Shown here: positions 51,559-61,368 of the stretch, in pieces
Layout of the letters: each line of letters starts with the position of its first letter
How positions within the stretch are numbered: the stretch's first letter is position 1
Source of the DNA: Rhodanobacter sp. Soil772
GTDB taxonomy: Bacteria; Pseudomonadota; Gammaproteobacteria; Xanthomonadales; Rhodanobacteraceae
DNA length: 64,000 bases
Assembly: GCF_001428385.1 (NCBI RefSeq)
Contig: NZ_LMSK01000001.1
Span: forward strand, 125,355 to 189,354
Direction of reading: 5' to 3'
Notes under the pieces: generated by a model
What the model was told of the DNA's origin: nothing
The model's input: the letters and a program-made list of their open reading frames with translations, nothing else
Databases searched by the model: none
Position numbers and translations under genes: made by a program

Positions 51559-52404
51559 ATGCAGACCGTACAAGACGTCCCGGCACTGCGTGCCGCGATC
51601 CGCGGCTGGCGCACCCAAGGCCAGACGGTGGGCTTCGTGCCGACCATGGGCAACCTGCACGCGGGTCACCAGTCGCTGATCAAGCTGGCGCGGGCGCGCA
51701 CCGAACGGGTGGTCGCCAGTGTGTTCGTCAACCCCACCCAGTTCGGCCCGAACGAGGATTACGACCGCTACCCGCGCACCCTGGTGCAGGATCAGGCGGC
51801 GCTGGCCGAGCAGGATTGCGACCTGCTGTTCGCGCCGGACGTGGCCACGATGTATCCGTTCGGTGCCGAACACAGCGTCAGCGTGCACGTGCCGCGGATC
51901 ACCGACACGCTGGAGGGCGCGCACCGGCCGGGGCATTTCGACGGCATGGCTACCGTGGTGTGCAAGCTGTTCAACCTGGTGCAGCCGGACGTGGCGGTGT
52001 TCGGCCAGAAGGATTTCCAGCAGCTGAAAGTGGTCGAGCGGATGGTGCGCGACCTGGGGCTGCCGGTGAAGGTGGTGGCGGCGCCGATCCTGCGCGCCGA
52101 CGACGGCCTGGCGCTGAGTTCGCGCAACCAGTACCTGAGCGCGGAGGAGCGCACGCGCGCGCCGCTGATCCACGACACCTTGCTGAAAATGCGCGAATTG
52201 CTGGCGCAAGGGCATCCGTGGCAGGCCATCGAACAGACCGCCACCGCGCGGCTGGCGCGGGCGGGTTTCGTGCCCGATTACGTGGCGATCCGCCGCGCCG
52301 AGGACCTGGCCGAGCCGGCCGAAGGCGAGCACGAGGGGCTGGTGGCCCTGGTCGCGGCCCGTCTGGGCAATACCCGCCTGATCGACAACTTGCTGTTCGA
52401 CTGA
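51559..52404 (+). CDS. panC: Pantothenate synthetase
   Basis: This 281-residue ATP-dependent ligase joins pantoate and beta-alanine. The HxGH nucleotide motif is in PTMGNLHAGHQSL (about 30-42), with KDFQQLKVV and the KMSKS-like loop RADDGLALSSRNQYLS further on. The ATG at 51559 lies 19 bp after panB, and panD starts 100 bp after its stop. The substrate beta-alanine comes from PanD, so the three neighbours complete the pantothenate branch with panE/ilvC absent here. Confidence 0.96.
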   Translation: MQTVQDVPALRAAIRGWRTQGQTVGFVPTMGNLHAGHQSLIKLARARTERVVASVFVNPTQFGPNEDYDRYPRTLVQDQAALAEQDCDLLFAPDVATMYPFGAEHSVSVHVPRITDTLEGAHRPGHFDGMATVVCKLFNLVQPDVAVFGQKDFQQLKVVERMVRDLGLPVKVVAAPILRADDGLALSSRNQYLSAEERTRAPLIHDTLLKMRELLAQGHPWQAIEQTATARLARAGFVPDYVAIRRAEDLAEPAEGEHEGLVALVAARLGNTRLIDNLLFD

Positions 52405-52504
52405 GTTGCCCGCATATCGGGGCCGTTGCCGCTGATGTTGCGGTGCAACGTCATCGGTTCGATAATTGCCGACTTTGCAGGATGTCCCTGCTGGAAAGAA
52501 TGTC

Positions 52505-52897
52505 ATGCACCTGAACATGCTCAAGGCCAAGATCCACCGCGCCACGGTGACCCACGCCGAGCTGCACTACGAAGGCTCGATCGCGATCGACGGCTTGCTG
52601 CTGGATGCTTCGGGCATCCGCGAGTACGAGCAGATCCACGCCTGGAACGTCAACAGCGGCCAGCGCTTCGTCACCTACGCGCTGCGCGCCGAGGAAGGCT
52701 CGGGCATCATCTCGGTCAACGGCAGTGCTGCACGCAGCGCGCAAGCGGGCGATGTCGTCATCATCGCGGCCTTCGTGCAGTTGAGCGAGGCGGAGCTGGA
52801 ACAGTACCAGCCCACCTGCGTCTACATCGCGCCGGGCCCGGGCAACCGCATCAGCCATACCAACCGTTCCATTCCCAAGCAGATGGCCGCGGCCTGA
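52505..52897 (+). CDS. panD: Aspartate 1-decarboxylase proenzyme
   Basis: This 130-residue proenzyme makes beta-alanine. It cleaves itself between Gly24 and Ser25 in HYEGSIAID to form the pyruvoyl cofactor; both residues are present. The N-terminus [16 protein letters not shown] and [14 protein letters not shown] end are typical of the family. The ATG at 52505 is preceded by a GGAAAG about nine bases upstream; GATAAT at 52460-52465 could supply its own promoter. It completes the panBCD run. Confidence 0.96.
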   Translation: MHLNMLKAKIHRATVTHAELHYEGSIAIDGLLLDASGIREYEQIHAWNVNSGQRFVTYALRAEEGSGIISVNGSAARSAQAGDVVIIAAFVQLSEAELEQYQPTCVYIAPGPGNRISHTNRSIPKQMAAA

Positions 52898-52901
52898 TCC
52901 T

Positions 52902-53975
52902 TCAGCCGCGCTGTTTCGCCAGCGCCCATGCCACGTGCTCGCGCACGACCGCCGACGGGTGATCGGCGCGGGTGTTGAGCGCCTCGACCGCTGCCGCTGA
53001 CTTCGGCGCATTGCCCAGCGCCACCGCGATGTTGCGCAGCCAGCCCTCGTAGCCGGTGCGGCGGATCGCCATGCCTTCGGTGCGCTTGAGGAATTCGTCC
53101 TCGCTCCACGCAAACAGCTCGACCAGCTTCGCGCCGTCGAGGCTGTGCCGCGGCGCGAAATCCGGCTCGGTGGTGGCCTGCGCGAACTTGTTCCACGGAC
53201 ACACCAGCTGGCAGTCGTCGCAGCCGAAGATGCGGTTGCCCATCGGCGTGCGCAATTCTTCCGGAATGCTGCCTTTCAGCTCGATCGTGAGGTACGAGAT
53301 GCAGCGCTTGGCGTCGAGCCGATACGGACCCAGGATCGCCTGGGTCGGGCACACCTCGATGCAGCGCGTGCAGCTGCCGCAGTGCGCGCTGGCCGGTGTG
53401 TCGACCGGCAGCGGCAGGTCGGTGTACAGCTCGCCGAGGAAGAAGTACGAGCCGGCGTGGCGGTTGATCAGCACGGTGTGCTTGCCGATCCAGCCCAGCC
53501 CCGCGTTGCGCGCCAGCGCCTTCTCCAGCACCGGCGCGGAGTCCACGTAGGCGCGATAGCCGAAGTCGCCGACCACGCCGTGGATACGCTCGGCCAGCTT
53601 CTGCAGGCGGCTGCGCATCAGCTTGTGGTAGTCGCGCCCCAGCGCATAGCGCGACACGTAGCCGGCCTCGGCGTCGCCCAGCACGCCCCAAGCGTTCGCG
53701 GTGCCGGGCGGAATGTAGTCCATGCGCACCGAGATCACCCGTTGCGTGCCCGGCTCCAGTTCGGCCGGGCGGGTGCGCTTGGTGCCGTGCCGGGCCATGT
53801 ATTCCATCTTGCCGTGGTGGCCGTGTTCGAGCCAGCGTTCGAGATGCTGTTCGTCCTCGCCCAGGTCGGTGCCGCTGATGCCGGCGTCGGCGAAACCCAG
53901 TTCGATCGCCCAGCGCTTGATGTCGCGGGCGAGCGCGGCGTAATCGGGCGAACCGGACGAGGTGATGCTGGGCAT
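52902..53975 (-). CDS. queG: Epoxyqueuosine reductase QueG
   Basis: This 357-residue cobalamin- and iron-sulfur-dependent enzyme reduces epoxyqueuosine to queuosine in tRNA, the last step of that wobble-base modification. Two 4Fe-4S sites are seen: CGSCTRCIEVCPTQAI (about 200) and CDDCQLVCPWN (about 250) with CISYLTIE between. The N-terminal cobalamin-binding fold includes SVRMDYIP and YARGRDYHK-like YALGRDYHKLM; a HEAT-like tail ends NTRADHPSAVVREHVAWAL. Divergent from nnr with only 39 bp between starts. Confidence 0.95.
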   Translation of the reverse strand: MPSITSSGSPDYAALARDIKRWAIELGFADAGISGTDLGEDEQHLERWLEHGHHGKMEYMARHGTKRTRPAELEPGTQRVISVRMDYIPPGTANAWGVLGDAEAGYVSRYALGRDYHKLMRSRLQKLAERIHGVVGDFGYRAYVDSAPVLEKALARNAGLGWIGKHTVLINRHAGSYFFLGELYTDLPLPVDTPASAHCGSCTRCIEVCPTQAILGPYRLDAKRCISYLTIELKGSIPEELRTPMGNRIFGCDDCQLVCPWNKFAQATTEPDFAPRHSLDGAKLVELFAWSEDEFLKRTEGMAIRRTGYEGWLRNIAVALGNAPKSAAAVEALNTRADHPSAVVREHVAWALAKQRG

Positions 53976-54002
53976 CCGCCTATTGTAGATGCGGCCCGTG
54001 CC

Positions 54003-54008
54003 TATAAT
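54003..54008 (+). promoter_or_regulatory. -10 element giving a probable leaderless nnr transcript
   Basis: TATAAT ends six bases before the nnr ATG at 54015, so transcription should begin at or next to the start codon. No Shine-Dalgarno is present in the CCGCGC between. A -35 element is not clear in the 39-bp divergent spacer. Confidence 0.5.
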
Positions 54009-54014
54009 CCGCGC

Positions 54015-55514
54015 ATGCCTGCCCATCCATACAGCCGCGATCTGCATACCGTCGAACAGTTGCGCGTGATGGAGCGCGCGGCGCTGTCGGCGCTGGGCAT
54101 TTCCGGCCCCGAGCTGATGCGTCGCGCAGCCAGCGCCGCGCTGAACAGTCTGCGCCGGCACTGGCCGCAGCTGCAGCAGGTCTGCATCCACTGCGGCCCC
54201 GGCAACAACGGCGGCGACGGTTTCCTGCTCGGCGTGCTGGCGCGCGAGGCCGGCTTGCAGGTCGAGCTGGTGGCGTTGACGGCAACTTCGCACGGCGACG
54301 CCGCGGCGGCACGCGCGGCGTGGGAGGCGGGCGGTGGCCGGGTGCGCTTGTGGGACGCGCAAGCGGCATTGCCCGAAGCCGAGCTGCACGTCGACGCGCT
54401 GTACGGTATCGGCCTCAACCGCGCGCCCGAGCCGGTGCCGGCCCGGTTGATCGAAACGATCAACCAGAGCGGCCGACTGGTGCTGGCGCTGGACGTGCCC
54501 AGCGGTCTGGATACCGACACCGGCAGCTGTCCCGGCGCGGCGATTCGCGCGGATGTCACGATCACTTTCATTGCCGGCAAACGCGGACTGCACACCGCAC
54601 GTGCGGCCGACCAGGTTGGCGTGCTCGAACTGGCCACCCTGGGTGTGCCCGACAGCGTCTACACCGACACGCTGCCCGACGCGCAGCTGCTGGTCGCCGA
54701 GGCGTTGCCGCCGCGCGCGCGCTACGCGAACAAGGGCAACTACGGCCACGTGCTGGTGATCGGCGGCGAGCACGGCATGGCCGGTGCGGCGCGTCTGGCC
54801 GGCGAGTCGGCGTTGCGTGCCGGCGCCGGCCTGGTCAGCGTGGCAACGCGCGCCGGCCACGTGTTCGCGTTGAACACCGCGCGGCCGGAACTGATGGCGC
54901 ATGGTGTCGACGGGCCGCAGGCGTTGGCGCCGCTGCTCGAACGGGCCAGCGTGCTGGCCCTGGGGCCGGGCCTGGGCCAGGCCGCCTGGGGCCATGCGTT
55001 GTGGTTGACCGCACTGGACGCGAACAAACCGCTGGTGCTCGATGCCGACGGTTTGAACCTGCTGGTACGCGAGCCGCGCCGGTTCGGTGCACCGACCGTG
55101 CTGACACCGCATCCGGGCGAGGCGGCGCGGCTGCTCGGGGTGGCCACCGCCGCCATCGAGCAGGACCGTTTCGCCGCGGTGCGCGAACTGGCACGGCGCC
55201 ACGCCGCAGTCGTCGTGCTGAAGGGTGCTGGCAGTCTGATCGCCGATCCGGATGGACGTCTGGACGTCTGTCCGTGGGGCAACCCGGGAATGGCCGGCGG
55301 CGGCATGGGCGACCTGCTCACCGGCATCGTGGCGGCCCTGCTGGCGCAGGGTTGCAGCGCCTGGCAGGCGGCCTGCCTCGGCGTCGGCTTGCATGCGCGG
55401 GCCGGTGATCGCGCCGCCCAGCAGGGCGAGCGCGGGCTGCTGGCCAGCGACCTGCTGGCTCCCTTGCGGGCATTGGGCAACGGCATGACGGGATACGAAC
55501 GTGAACATGACTGA
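54015..55514 (+). CDS. nnr: Bifunctional NAD(P)HX epimerase/dehydratase
   Basis: This 499-residue enzyme repairs hydrated NADH and NADPH. The N-terminal YjeF_N epimerase domain (about 1-215) has CGPGNNGGDGFLLG; the C-terminal ADP-dependent dehydratase domain (about 230-490) has YGHVLVIGGEHGMAGAARLA, LTPHPGEAARLL and NPGMAGGGMGDLLTGI. The start at 54015 lies 12 bp after TATAAT, so the message seems leaderless. It overlaps the start of tsaE, as commonly seen in gammaproteobacteria. Confidence 0.95.
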   Translation: MPAHPYSRDLHTVEQLRVMERAALSALGISGPELMRRAASAALNSLRRHWPQLQQVCIHCGPGNNGGDGFLLGVLAREAGLQVELVALTATSHGDAAAARAAWEAGGGRVRLWDAQAALPEAELHVDALYGIGLNRAPEPVPARLIETINQSGRLVLALDVPSGLDTDTGSCPGAAIRADVTITFIAGKRGLHTARAADQVGVLELATLGVPDSVYTDTLPDAQLLVAEALPPRARYANKGNYGHVLVIGGEHGMAGAARLAGESALRAGAGLVSVATRAGHVFALNTARPELMAHGVDGPQALAPLLERASVLALGPGLGQAAWGHALWLTALDANKPLVLDADGLNLLVREPRRFGAPTVLTPHPGEAARLLGVATAAIEQDRFAAVRELARRHAAVVVLKGAGSLIADPDGRLDVCPWGNPGMAGGGMGDLLTGIVAALLAQGCSAWQAACLGVGLHARAGDRAAQQGERGLLASDLLAPLRALGNGMTGYEREHD

Positions 55515-55986
55515 GCCGGCCGATATCGACCTGGCGTGGACGCTGCCCGACGAGGCCGCCACCGCGGCGCTGGCTGCGCGCGTGGCCAGCGCCTTGGACG
55601 GCGGCATGGTGCTGTACCTGCATGGCCCGCTGGGCGCCGGCAAGACCAGTTTCGCGCGCGCCTTGCTGACCGCGCTGGGCGTGGGTGAACGGGTCAAGAG
55701 CCCCACCTACAGCCTGGTCGAGGGTTATACGGCGCGGGATCGGCCGGCCTGGCATCTGGACCTGTACCGGATCGCCGATCCCGGCGAACTGGAGTGGCTG
55801 GGCCTGGACGCGCTGGCCGACCCGGCGGCGCTGGTGCTGGTGGAGTGGCCCGAGCGTGGCGCCGGCGCGTTGCCGGCGGCGGATCTCGAACTGCAGCTGG
55901 ACTATGCCGGTCAGGGCCGCCAGGCGTCGCTGCGCGCGTTCACCGTACGGGGCGAGCGGCTGCAGGCGCGGCTGGCTAAGTACTGA
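55507..55986 (+). CDS. tsaE: tRNA threonylcarbamoyladenosine ATPase TsaE
   Basis: This 159-residue ATPase works with TsaB and TsaD to form the t6A base at position 37 of tRNAs reading ANN codons. Walker A is HGPLGAGKTSFARAL (about 38-52), and SPTYSLVEGY and the HLDLYRIADPGELE segment are family features. Its ATG lies within the end of nnr; a GTG six bases upstream (55501) is an alternative. The nnr-tsaE-amidase-mutL order is the same as in E. coli and other gammaproteobacteria. Confidence 0.95.
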   Translation: MTEPADIDLAWTLPDEAATAALAARVASALDGGMVLYLHGPLGAGKTSFARALLTALGVGERVKSPTYSLVEGYTARDRPAWHLDLYRIADPGELEWLGLDALADPAALVLVEWPERGAGALPAADLELQLDYAGQGRQASLRAFTVRGERLQARLAKY

Positions 55987-56141
55987 CTCTTCCTGGAAAA
56001 ATTGCGATCCGGCGATTCTGGCAAGGATCTGTTCGGAATGTGTGACTTGCGGTCCATAACTTGACACGGTCTGATGAATGGTGTGCAGGCTATGGATACT
56101 TAAGGGAAAAACTCTTGCATTCCACACATCGCTGCGCTTCA

Positions 56142-57653
56142 ATGCGGCTCATGAGGGGTTACCTGAACAACTGGGGTGGGTGGGTTGTCGTCGCGATCCT
56201 GGCGGCGGCGCCGCTATGCGTGACGCGGGCAGCAGACTTGAAGGGTGCGCGAGCTTGGGCCGGCCCCGAATACACCCGCGTGGTGCTCGACGCCTCCGGC
56301 CCGCTGCGTTACACGATCAGCCAGAAGGACGGCCAGGTCGTGGTCGACCTGCCGGATAGCCGCACTACCAGCAGTTTTTCCAGTCCGTCCGCGCAAGGCC
56401 TGTACCGCGGCATGAGCCACGCCCGTGTCGGCGACGGCATGCAGCTGACCGCGAGGGTCGCCCCGGCCAGCCGCCTGAAGAGTTTCGTGCTGAAGCCGGC
56501 CAGCGGCACAGACTATCGGCTGGTGCTGGACCTGTATCCCGCCGACGCCAACGCCGATGCCAGCGTCAGCGTCAGCGTCGCCACGGCCGCGCCGGCCAAG
56601 GCCGCACCTGCGCCTGTCGCCCAGGCACCTGTGGCGGTTCCGTCGTACAGCAACCCCACGCACAGCCGCCGCGTGGCGGCCGAGCAGGCGGCAGCGATGC
56701 TCAACGGCCAGCGCCAGGTGGTGGTGGCGATCGACGCCGGCCACGGCGGCAAGGACCAGGGCGCGCATGGCCCCGGCGGCACGCTCGAAAAGAACGTCAC
56801 GCTGGCGGTGGCGCGCGAGCTGGCGGCGCAGATCAACCGCCAGCCGGGCATGAAGGCGGTGCTGACCCGCGACAGCGATTTCTATATCCCGCTCAAACAG
56901 CGCTACCAGATTGCCCGCGAGAACAACGCCGACCTGTTCGTCTCGATCCACGCCGACTCGTTCACCAACGACGATGCCCGCGGCTCGTCGGTGTGGGTGC
57001 TGTCGCCGCGCGGCAAGACCAGCGAGGCCGCGCGCTGGCTGGCCGACCGCGAAAACCGCGCCGACCTGATCGGCGGTACCACGCTGGACGACAAGGACGA
57101 CAGCCTGGCCAAGGTGCTGCTGGACCTGCAACAGGGCTGGGCCATGCAGGCCAGCGACGTGGTCGCCGGCAACGTGTTGAAGGCGCTGGGCCAGCTGGGT
57201 CCGACCCATCGCGGCTATGTCGAGCGCGCGAACTTCGTGGTGCTGCGCTCGCCGGACGTGCCGTCGATCCTGGTCGAGACCGCGTTCATCAGCAATCCGG
57301 CCGAAGAGCGCAGGCTGCGCGATCCGGCGCACCAGAAGAAGCTCGCCGAAGCGGTGATGGGCGGCGTGCGGAATTATTTCGAATCCACGCCGCCGCCCGG
57401 CACCTGGTTTGCGGCCGAGGCCGCGCGCCGCAGTGGCGTCCGACTGGCATCCAGTTCGGATGCCGGCGCCGGCAAGACGGTCGCGTCGCGGACGGAAACG
57501 CATGCGCGCGACCTGCACAAGGTCGGGCGCGGCGAAAGCCTGAGCAGCATCGCGCGGCAGTACGGGGTCAGCGTCGGCGCATTGAAGAATGCGAACCAGA
57601 TAAACAGCAACACGGTACGCGCCGGCACGACGCTGACCATCCCCACCGGCTGA
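56142..57653 (+). CDS. amiC: N-acetylmuramoyl-L-alanine amidase (AmiC/AmiB type)
   Basis: This 503-residue periplasmic enzyme splits the septal peptidoglycan by cutting the bond between muramic acid and the peptide. It has a signal sequence (about 10-32), an AMIN domain for septal targeting (about 35-130), a zinc amidase_3 domain (about 215-440; IDAGHGGKDQGAHGP, VSIHADSF, VLVETAFISNPAEE) and a C-terminal LysM domain (HKVGRGESLSSIARQYGVSV). Starts at 56142 and 56151 are alternatives. An Ala/Pro-rich linker joins AMIN and amidase. Confidence 0.93.
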   Translation: MRLMRGYLNNWGGWVVVAILAAAPLCVTRAADLKGARAWAGPEYTRVVLDASGPLRYTISQKDGQVVVDLPDSRTTSSFSSPSAQGLYRGMSHARVGDGMQLTARVAPASRLKSFVLKPASGTDYRLVLDLYPADANADASVSVSVATAAPAKAAPAPVAQAPVAVPSYSNPTHSRRVAAEQAAAMLNGQRQVVVAIDAGHGGKDQGAHGPGGTLEKNVTLAVARELAAQINRQPGMKAVLTRDSDFYIPLKQRYQIARENNADLFVSIHADSFTNDDARGSSVWVLSPRGKTSEAARWLADRENRADLIGGTTLDDKDDSLAKVLLDLQQGWAMQASDVVAGNVLKALGQLGPTHRGYVERANFVVLRSPDVPSILVETAFISNPAEERRLRDPAHQKKLAEAVMGGVRNYFESTPPPGTWFAAEAARRSGVRLASSSDAGAGKTVASRTETHARDLHKVGRGESLSSIARQYGVSVGALKNANQINSNTVRAGTTLTIPTG

Positions 57654-57697
57654 CCTCGGCCGGTTCGCTCGCCGACGGCTTCGCGGGCGTTCGCTGC

Positions 57698-57703
57698 TAA
57701 AGT
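57698..57703 (+). promoter_or_regulatory. Possible -10 element at the mutL start
   Basis: GCTAAAGT (TAAAGT at 57698-57703) lies six bases before the mutL ATG at 57710, with no Shine-Dalgarno between, matching the layout seen at hslR and nnr. Confidence 0.3.
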
Positions 57704-57709
57704 TCGCGG

Positions 57710-59509
57710 ATGACCGTCATCCGCCTGCTTCCCCCCGAACTCATCAACCAGATCGCTGCCGGCGAAGTCATCGAGCGCCCATCCTCGGTGGTCAAGGAAC
57801 TGGTCGAGAACAGTCTCGACGCCGGCGCCACGCGCATCGAGGTGGATATCGAGGCCGGCGGCGCGCGCCTGATCCGCGTGCGCGACGACGGCGGCGGCAT
57901 CCATGTCGACGAACTGCCGCTGGCGGTGGCCTCGCACGCGACCAGCAAAATCGGCAGCTTCGACGATCTGGAACACGTCGCCAGCATGGGTTTCCGCGGC
58001 GAGGCGCTGGCTTCGGTGTCGTCGGTGGCGCGCTTCGCGCTGACTTCGCGCGCACGCGACCAGGACGCCGCGTTCCGCATCGAGGTCGACGGCGGCAAGC
58101 TGCAGGCGGCGCGTCCGGCGCAGCATCCGCAGGGCACCAGCGTCGAGGTGCGCGACCTGTTCTACAACGTGCCGGCGCGACGGAAATTCATGCGCGCCGA
58201 GCGTACCGAATTCGCGCATATCGACGACTTGCTGAAATCGCTGGCGCTGGCACGTGGCTCGGTCGAATTCCGGCTCAGCCACAACGGCAAACCGGTGCGT
58301 ATCTGGAAGGCCGCACGCGACGAGCAGGCGCAGCTGCAGCGCGTGGCCGAGGTGCTCGGCGACGAGTTTCCGGCGCAAAGCCTGCGCATCGACCACGCCG
58401 CGGCCGGCCTGCATCTGTCCGGTTGGGTCGGCCTGCCTACAGCATCGCGCGCACAGGCCGATTCGCAGTATTTCTACGTCAACGGCCGGCTGGTGCGCGA
58501 CCGCATCGTCGCCCACGCGGTGCGCCAGGCGTATGCCGACGTGCTGTTCCACGGCCGTCACGCCGCGTTCGTGCTGTACCTGGAACTCGATCCGGCGGGC
58601 GTCGACGTGAACGTGCATCCGGCCAAGCACGAAGTGCGTTTCCGCGAGCAGCGGCTGGTGCACGATTTCCTGTTCCGCACCTTGCACGAGGCGCTGGCGC
58701 AGACGCGCGCGGGACTGGGTACGCTGCCGGCGACGGAGCCGGCACCGATGGCCGGTTACCCGTATGCGCCACCCGCTCCGGTGGCCTGGCCCAGCCCGTC
58801 CAGCCAGAGTCGGCTGAGCCTGGGCACGCGCGAGGAACCGCTGGCCGATTACGCGGCCTTGCTCGGTGCCTCGCCATCCATCGCTGGTGTGCCCACGCCG
58901 TTGCCGGAAACGGCGGAGGGCGAGGCACCGCCGCTCGGTTTCGCGATCGCCCAGCTGAAGAGCATCTTCGTGCTGGCCGAGAATGCGCACGGCATGGTGC
59001 TGGTCGACATGCATGCAGCGCACGAGCGGATCACCTACGAAAAGTTGAAAGCCGGTCGCGTCACCAGCAACCTGCGCTCGCAGGTGCTGCTGGTGCCGCT
59101 TTCCATCGCGGTCAGCGCGAAGGAAGTGGCCGCCGCGGAGGAGCATGCCGAGGCGCTGGTCGAGTGGGGCCTGGAGCTGTCGCGCAGCGGTCCGGCGACG
59201 ATCGTGGTACGGCGCATTCCTGCGCTGCTGGAAGGCGCCGACGTAGCCCAGCTCAGCCGTGATGTGCTGTCCGAACTGGCCCAGCACGGCAGCTCGCGCC
59301 GCCTGCAGGAGCTGGAGAACGAACTGCTCTCCACGATGGCCTGCCACGGTTCAGTGCGCGCGGGTCGGCGCCTGACGATTCCCGAGATGAACGCACTGCT
59401 GCGCGAGATGGAGGCGACCGAACGCTCCGGACAATGCAATCATGGGCGTCCGACCTGGGTTCAGCTGAGCCTGGCCGAGCTCGACAAGTTGTTCATGCGC
59501 GGCCGTTGA
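57710..59509 (+). CDS. mutL: DNA mismatch repair protein MutL
   Basis: This 599-residue protein couples MutS to strand removal. The N-terminal GHKL ATPase (about 1-330) has the motifs [19 protein letters not shown] and [13 protein letters not shown]. The C-terminal domain keeps the endonuclease metal motif D-x-H-A-x2-E-x4-E as [12 protein letters not shown] (about 432-443), plus ACHGSVRAG and CNHGRP near the end, so it is likely a nicking-competent MutL rather than the E. coli type. A Pro/Ser/Gly linker (about 335-410) joins the domains. mutS is at 19031-21607. Confidence 0.97.
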   Translation: MTVIRLLPPELINQIAAGEVIERPSSVVKELVENSLDAGATRIEVDIEAGGARLIRVRDDGGGIHVDELPLAVASHATSKIGSFDDLEHVASMGFRGEALASVSSVARFALTSRARDQDAAFRIEVDGGKLQAARPAQHPQGTSVEVRDLFYNVPARRKFMRAERTEFAHIDDLLKSLALARGSVEFRLSHNGKPVRIWKAARDEQAQLQRVAEVLGDEFPAQSLRIDHAAAGLHLSGWVGLPTASRAQADSQYFYVNGRLVRDRIVAHAVRQAYADVLFHGRHAAFVLYLELDPAGVDVNVHPAKHEVRFREQRLVHDFLFRTLHEALAQTRAGLGTLPATEPAPMAGYPYAPPAPVAWPSPSSQSRLSLGTREEPLADYAALLGASPSIAGVPTPLPETAEGEAPPLGFAIAQLKSIFVLAENAHGMVLVDMHAAHERITYEKLKAGRVTSNLRSQVLLVPLSIAVSAKEVAAAEEHAEALVEWGLELSRSGPATIVVRRIPALLEGADVAQLSRDVLSELAQHGSSRRLQELENELLSTMACHGSVRAGRRLTIPEMNALLREMEATERSGQCNHGRPTWVQLSLAELDKLFMRGR

Positions 59510-59543
59510 CGCGCCTTCAAGAAACGTTTCGCTGGAGATATTG

Positions 59544-60452
59544 ATGATACGTACCAGCCTGTTTGTTGCCGCCGCCATCCTGGGAGTCGCTACCGTGCAA
59601 GCCGCCGACATCGATAGTTACAAACAAAGCATCGAGCAGTGGCAGGCCGGCCGGGTCGAACGGCTGACCGCGCCGGACGGCTGGCTGAGTCTGATCGGGC
59701 TGGAATGGCTGAAGGAGGGCGCGAACCGCGTCGGCAGCGCCGCCGACAACGACATCGTGCTGAGCGCCGGCCCCGCGCATCTGGGTGTGGTCACGCTGGC
59801 GCGAGATGGCAGCATGCGCATCGCGCTGGACAAGGACAGCGGCGCCACCATCGACGGCAAGGCCGTGACGGAAGCCGCGCTGGTGGACGATCTGCACGCC
59901 GGCGCGGACGCTGCGCCGACCCGGGTGGGTTTCGGCAGCGCGAGCTTCTACGTGATCGACCGCGATGGCCGCAAGGGGTTGCGGGTGAAGGACACGCAGG
60001 CGCCGACGCGCCAGCATTTCCTCGGCATCGATGCGTTCCCGATCGACCCGTCGTGGCGGATCGAGGCGACCTGGGTGCCGGCGCAGCCGGGCGAGACGCT
60101 GGAGATGGGCTCGGTGATCGGCACCATCGACAAGTACCCGGTGCCGGGCAAGCTGGAGTTCACCCGCGACGGCAAGCACTTCGAGATCCTGCCGGTGATC
60201 GAGGTGCCGGGCGACGCGCAGTACTTCATCGTGTTCGCCGACCGCACCAGCGGCAAGGAAACCTACGGCGCCGCGCGTTTCCTGTACATCGACCCGCCGC
60301 AAGACGGCAAGGTCGTGCTGGATTTCAACAAGGCGTACAACCCGCCGTGCGCGTTCACCCCGTTCGCCACCTGTCCGCTGGCGCCGCCGGAAAACCGGCT
60401 GGATCTGCGCGTCACCGCCGGGGAGAAGAACTACCGTGGCTCGAATCACTGA
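59544..60452 (+). CDS. DUF1684-family secreted protein, copy 1
   Basis: This 302-residue protein has a signal peptide (SLFVAAAILGVATVQAADID) and a DUF1684 domain. Recognisable parts are the start W-x-x-x-R-x-x-x-L-x-x-x-D-G-W-L-S-L-I-G-L-E-W-L, SAADNDIVLS, YVIDRDGRKGLRVKD and the closing YNPPCAFTPFATCPLAPPENRL block with three cysteines. The family has no defined function; it may act in the periplasm or at the cell surface. GGAG lies six bases before the ATG. A paralogue overlaps its 3' end. Confidence 0.85.
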   Translation: MIRTSLFVAAAILGVATVQAADIDSYKQSIEQWQAGRVERLTAPDGWLSLIGLEWLKEGANRVGSAADNDIVLSAGPAHLGVVTLARDGSMRIALDKDSGATIDGKAVTEAALVDDLHAGADAAPTRVGFGSASFYVIDRDGRKGLRVKDTQAPTRQHFLGIDAFPIDPSWRIEATWVPAQPGETLEMGSVIGTIDKYPVPGKLEFTRDGKHFEILPVIEVPGDAQYFIVFADRTSGKETYGAARFLYIDPPQDGKVVLDFNKAYNPPCAFTPFATCPLAPPENRLDLRVTAGEKNYRGSNH

Positions 60453-61344
60453 GTGGTGCGCGGTCGCCGCGCTGATGTGGCTGGTTCCGTTTTCCGTGCC
60501 GGCCGCGACGCCGGAGAATTACGCCGCTGCGGTGACCAGGGCGCGCGCCGAGCGCGTCGATCAGCTGAAGCGCGTGGACGGCTATCTGGCGTTCACCGCC
60601 TCGGGCTGGCTGCAGCCCGGCGCGAACAGCGTGGGCAGCGCGGCGGACAACCGCTTCGAGGTTCCCGGCGCGCCCGCGCACCTGGGCACGCTGCAGCTGG
60701 CGGCGGACGGACAGGTCAGCCTGCAGCTGGCGGAAACCCATGGGATCACGATCGACGGCCAGCCGGCGGCGGCCGTCAACGTATTGCGTACGCAAGGTCC
60801 GGACGGCAAGCAGCAGCCGACCCGCGCGGGCTTCGGCAGCAGTTACCTGTACGTGATCGAGAACGGCACGCAGCGCGGCCTGCGGGCGAAGAACAACGAC
60901 GCGCCGCTGCGCACGCATTTCCCCGGCTTCGACTATTTCCCGATCGACCCGTTGTGGCGGATCGAGGCGGACTGGGTGCCGTTCGCCACGCCGCACATGC
61001 TGAAGATCGCCTACGTCACCGGCACCGTGAGCGATACGCCGATCGCGGGCAAGGCAGTGTTCCACCGCGATGGCCACACCTACGAGCTGCTGCCGATCGA
61101 CGAGGATGGCCGGCTGTTCTTCGTGTTCACCGACCGCACGGCGGGGCGGTTGACCTACGGCGGCGCGCGCTTCCTGTACGCCGCGGCGCCGAAGAACGGC
61201 AAGGTGCTGCTGGACTTCAACCTGGCCGAAAACCCGCCATGCGCGATCACCCCGCACGTGGTCTGCCCGCTGGCGCCGCCGGAGAATCGGCTGAAGCTGC
61301 CGGTGACCGCGGGCGAGATGAAGTTTCTTGGCGGTGAGCACTGA
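60436..61344 (+). CDS. DUF1684-family secreted protein, copy 2
   Basis: This 302-residue paralogue of the protein at 59544 begins with a GTG inside copy 1, overlapping it by 17 bp in another frame, with GGAG upstream. A signal peptide (AVAALMWLVPFSVPAAT) is followed by the same blocks: DGYLAFTASGWLQPGANSVGSAADN-like start, YVIENGTQRGLRAKNND, and ENPPCAITPHVVCPLAPPENRLK at the end with matching cysteines. The tight overlap means the two are translated together. Tandem duplication is likely; no function is known. It converges with the enoyl-CoA hydratase gene 24 bp on. Confidence 0.85.
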   Translation: MARITEWCAVAALMWLVPFSVPAATPENYAAAVTRARAERVDQLKRVDGYLAFTASGWLQPGANSVGSAADNRFEVPGAPAHLGTLQLAADGQVSLQLAETHGITIDGQPAAAVNVLRTQGPDGKQQPTRAGFGSSYLYVIENGTQRGLRAKNNDAPLRTHFPGFDYFPIDPLWRIEADWVPFATPHMLKIAYVTGTVSDTPIAGKAVFHRDGHTYELLPIDEDGRLFFVFTDRTAGRLTYGGARFLYAAAPKNGKVLLDFNLAENPPCAITPHVVCPLAPPENRLKLPVTAGEMKFLGGEH

Positions 61345-61368
61345 GCTACCGCCACGCGATGGTTCGGC

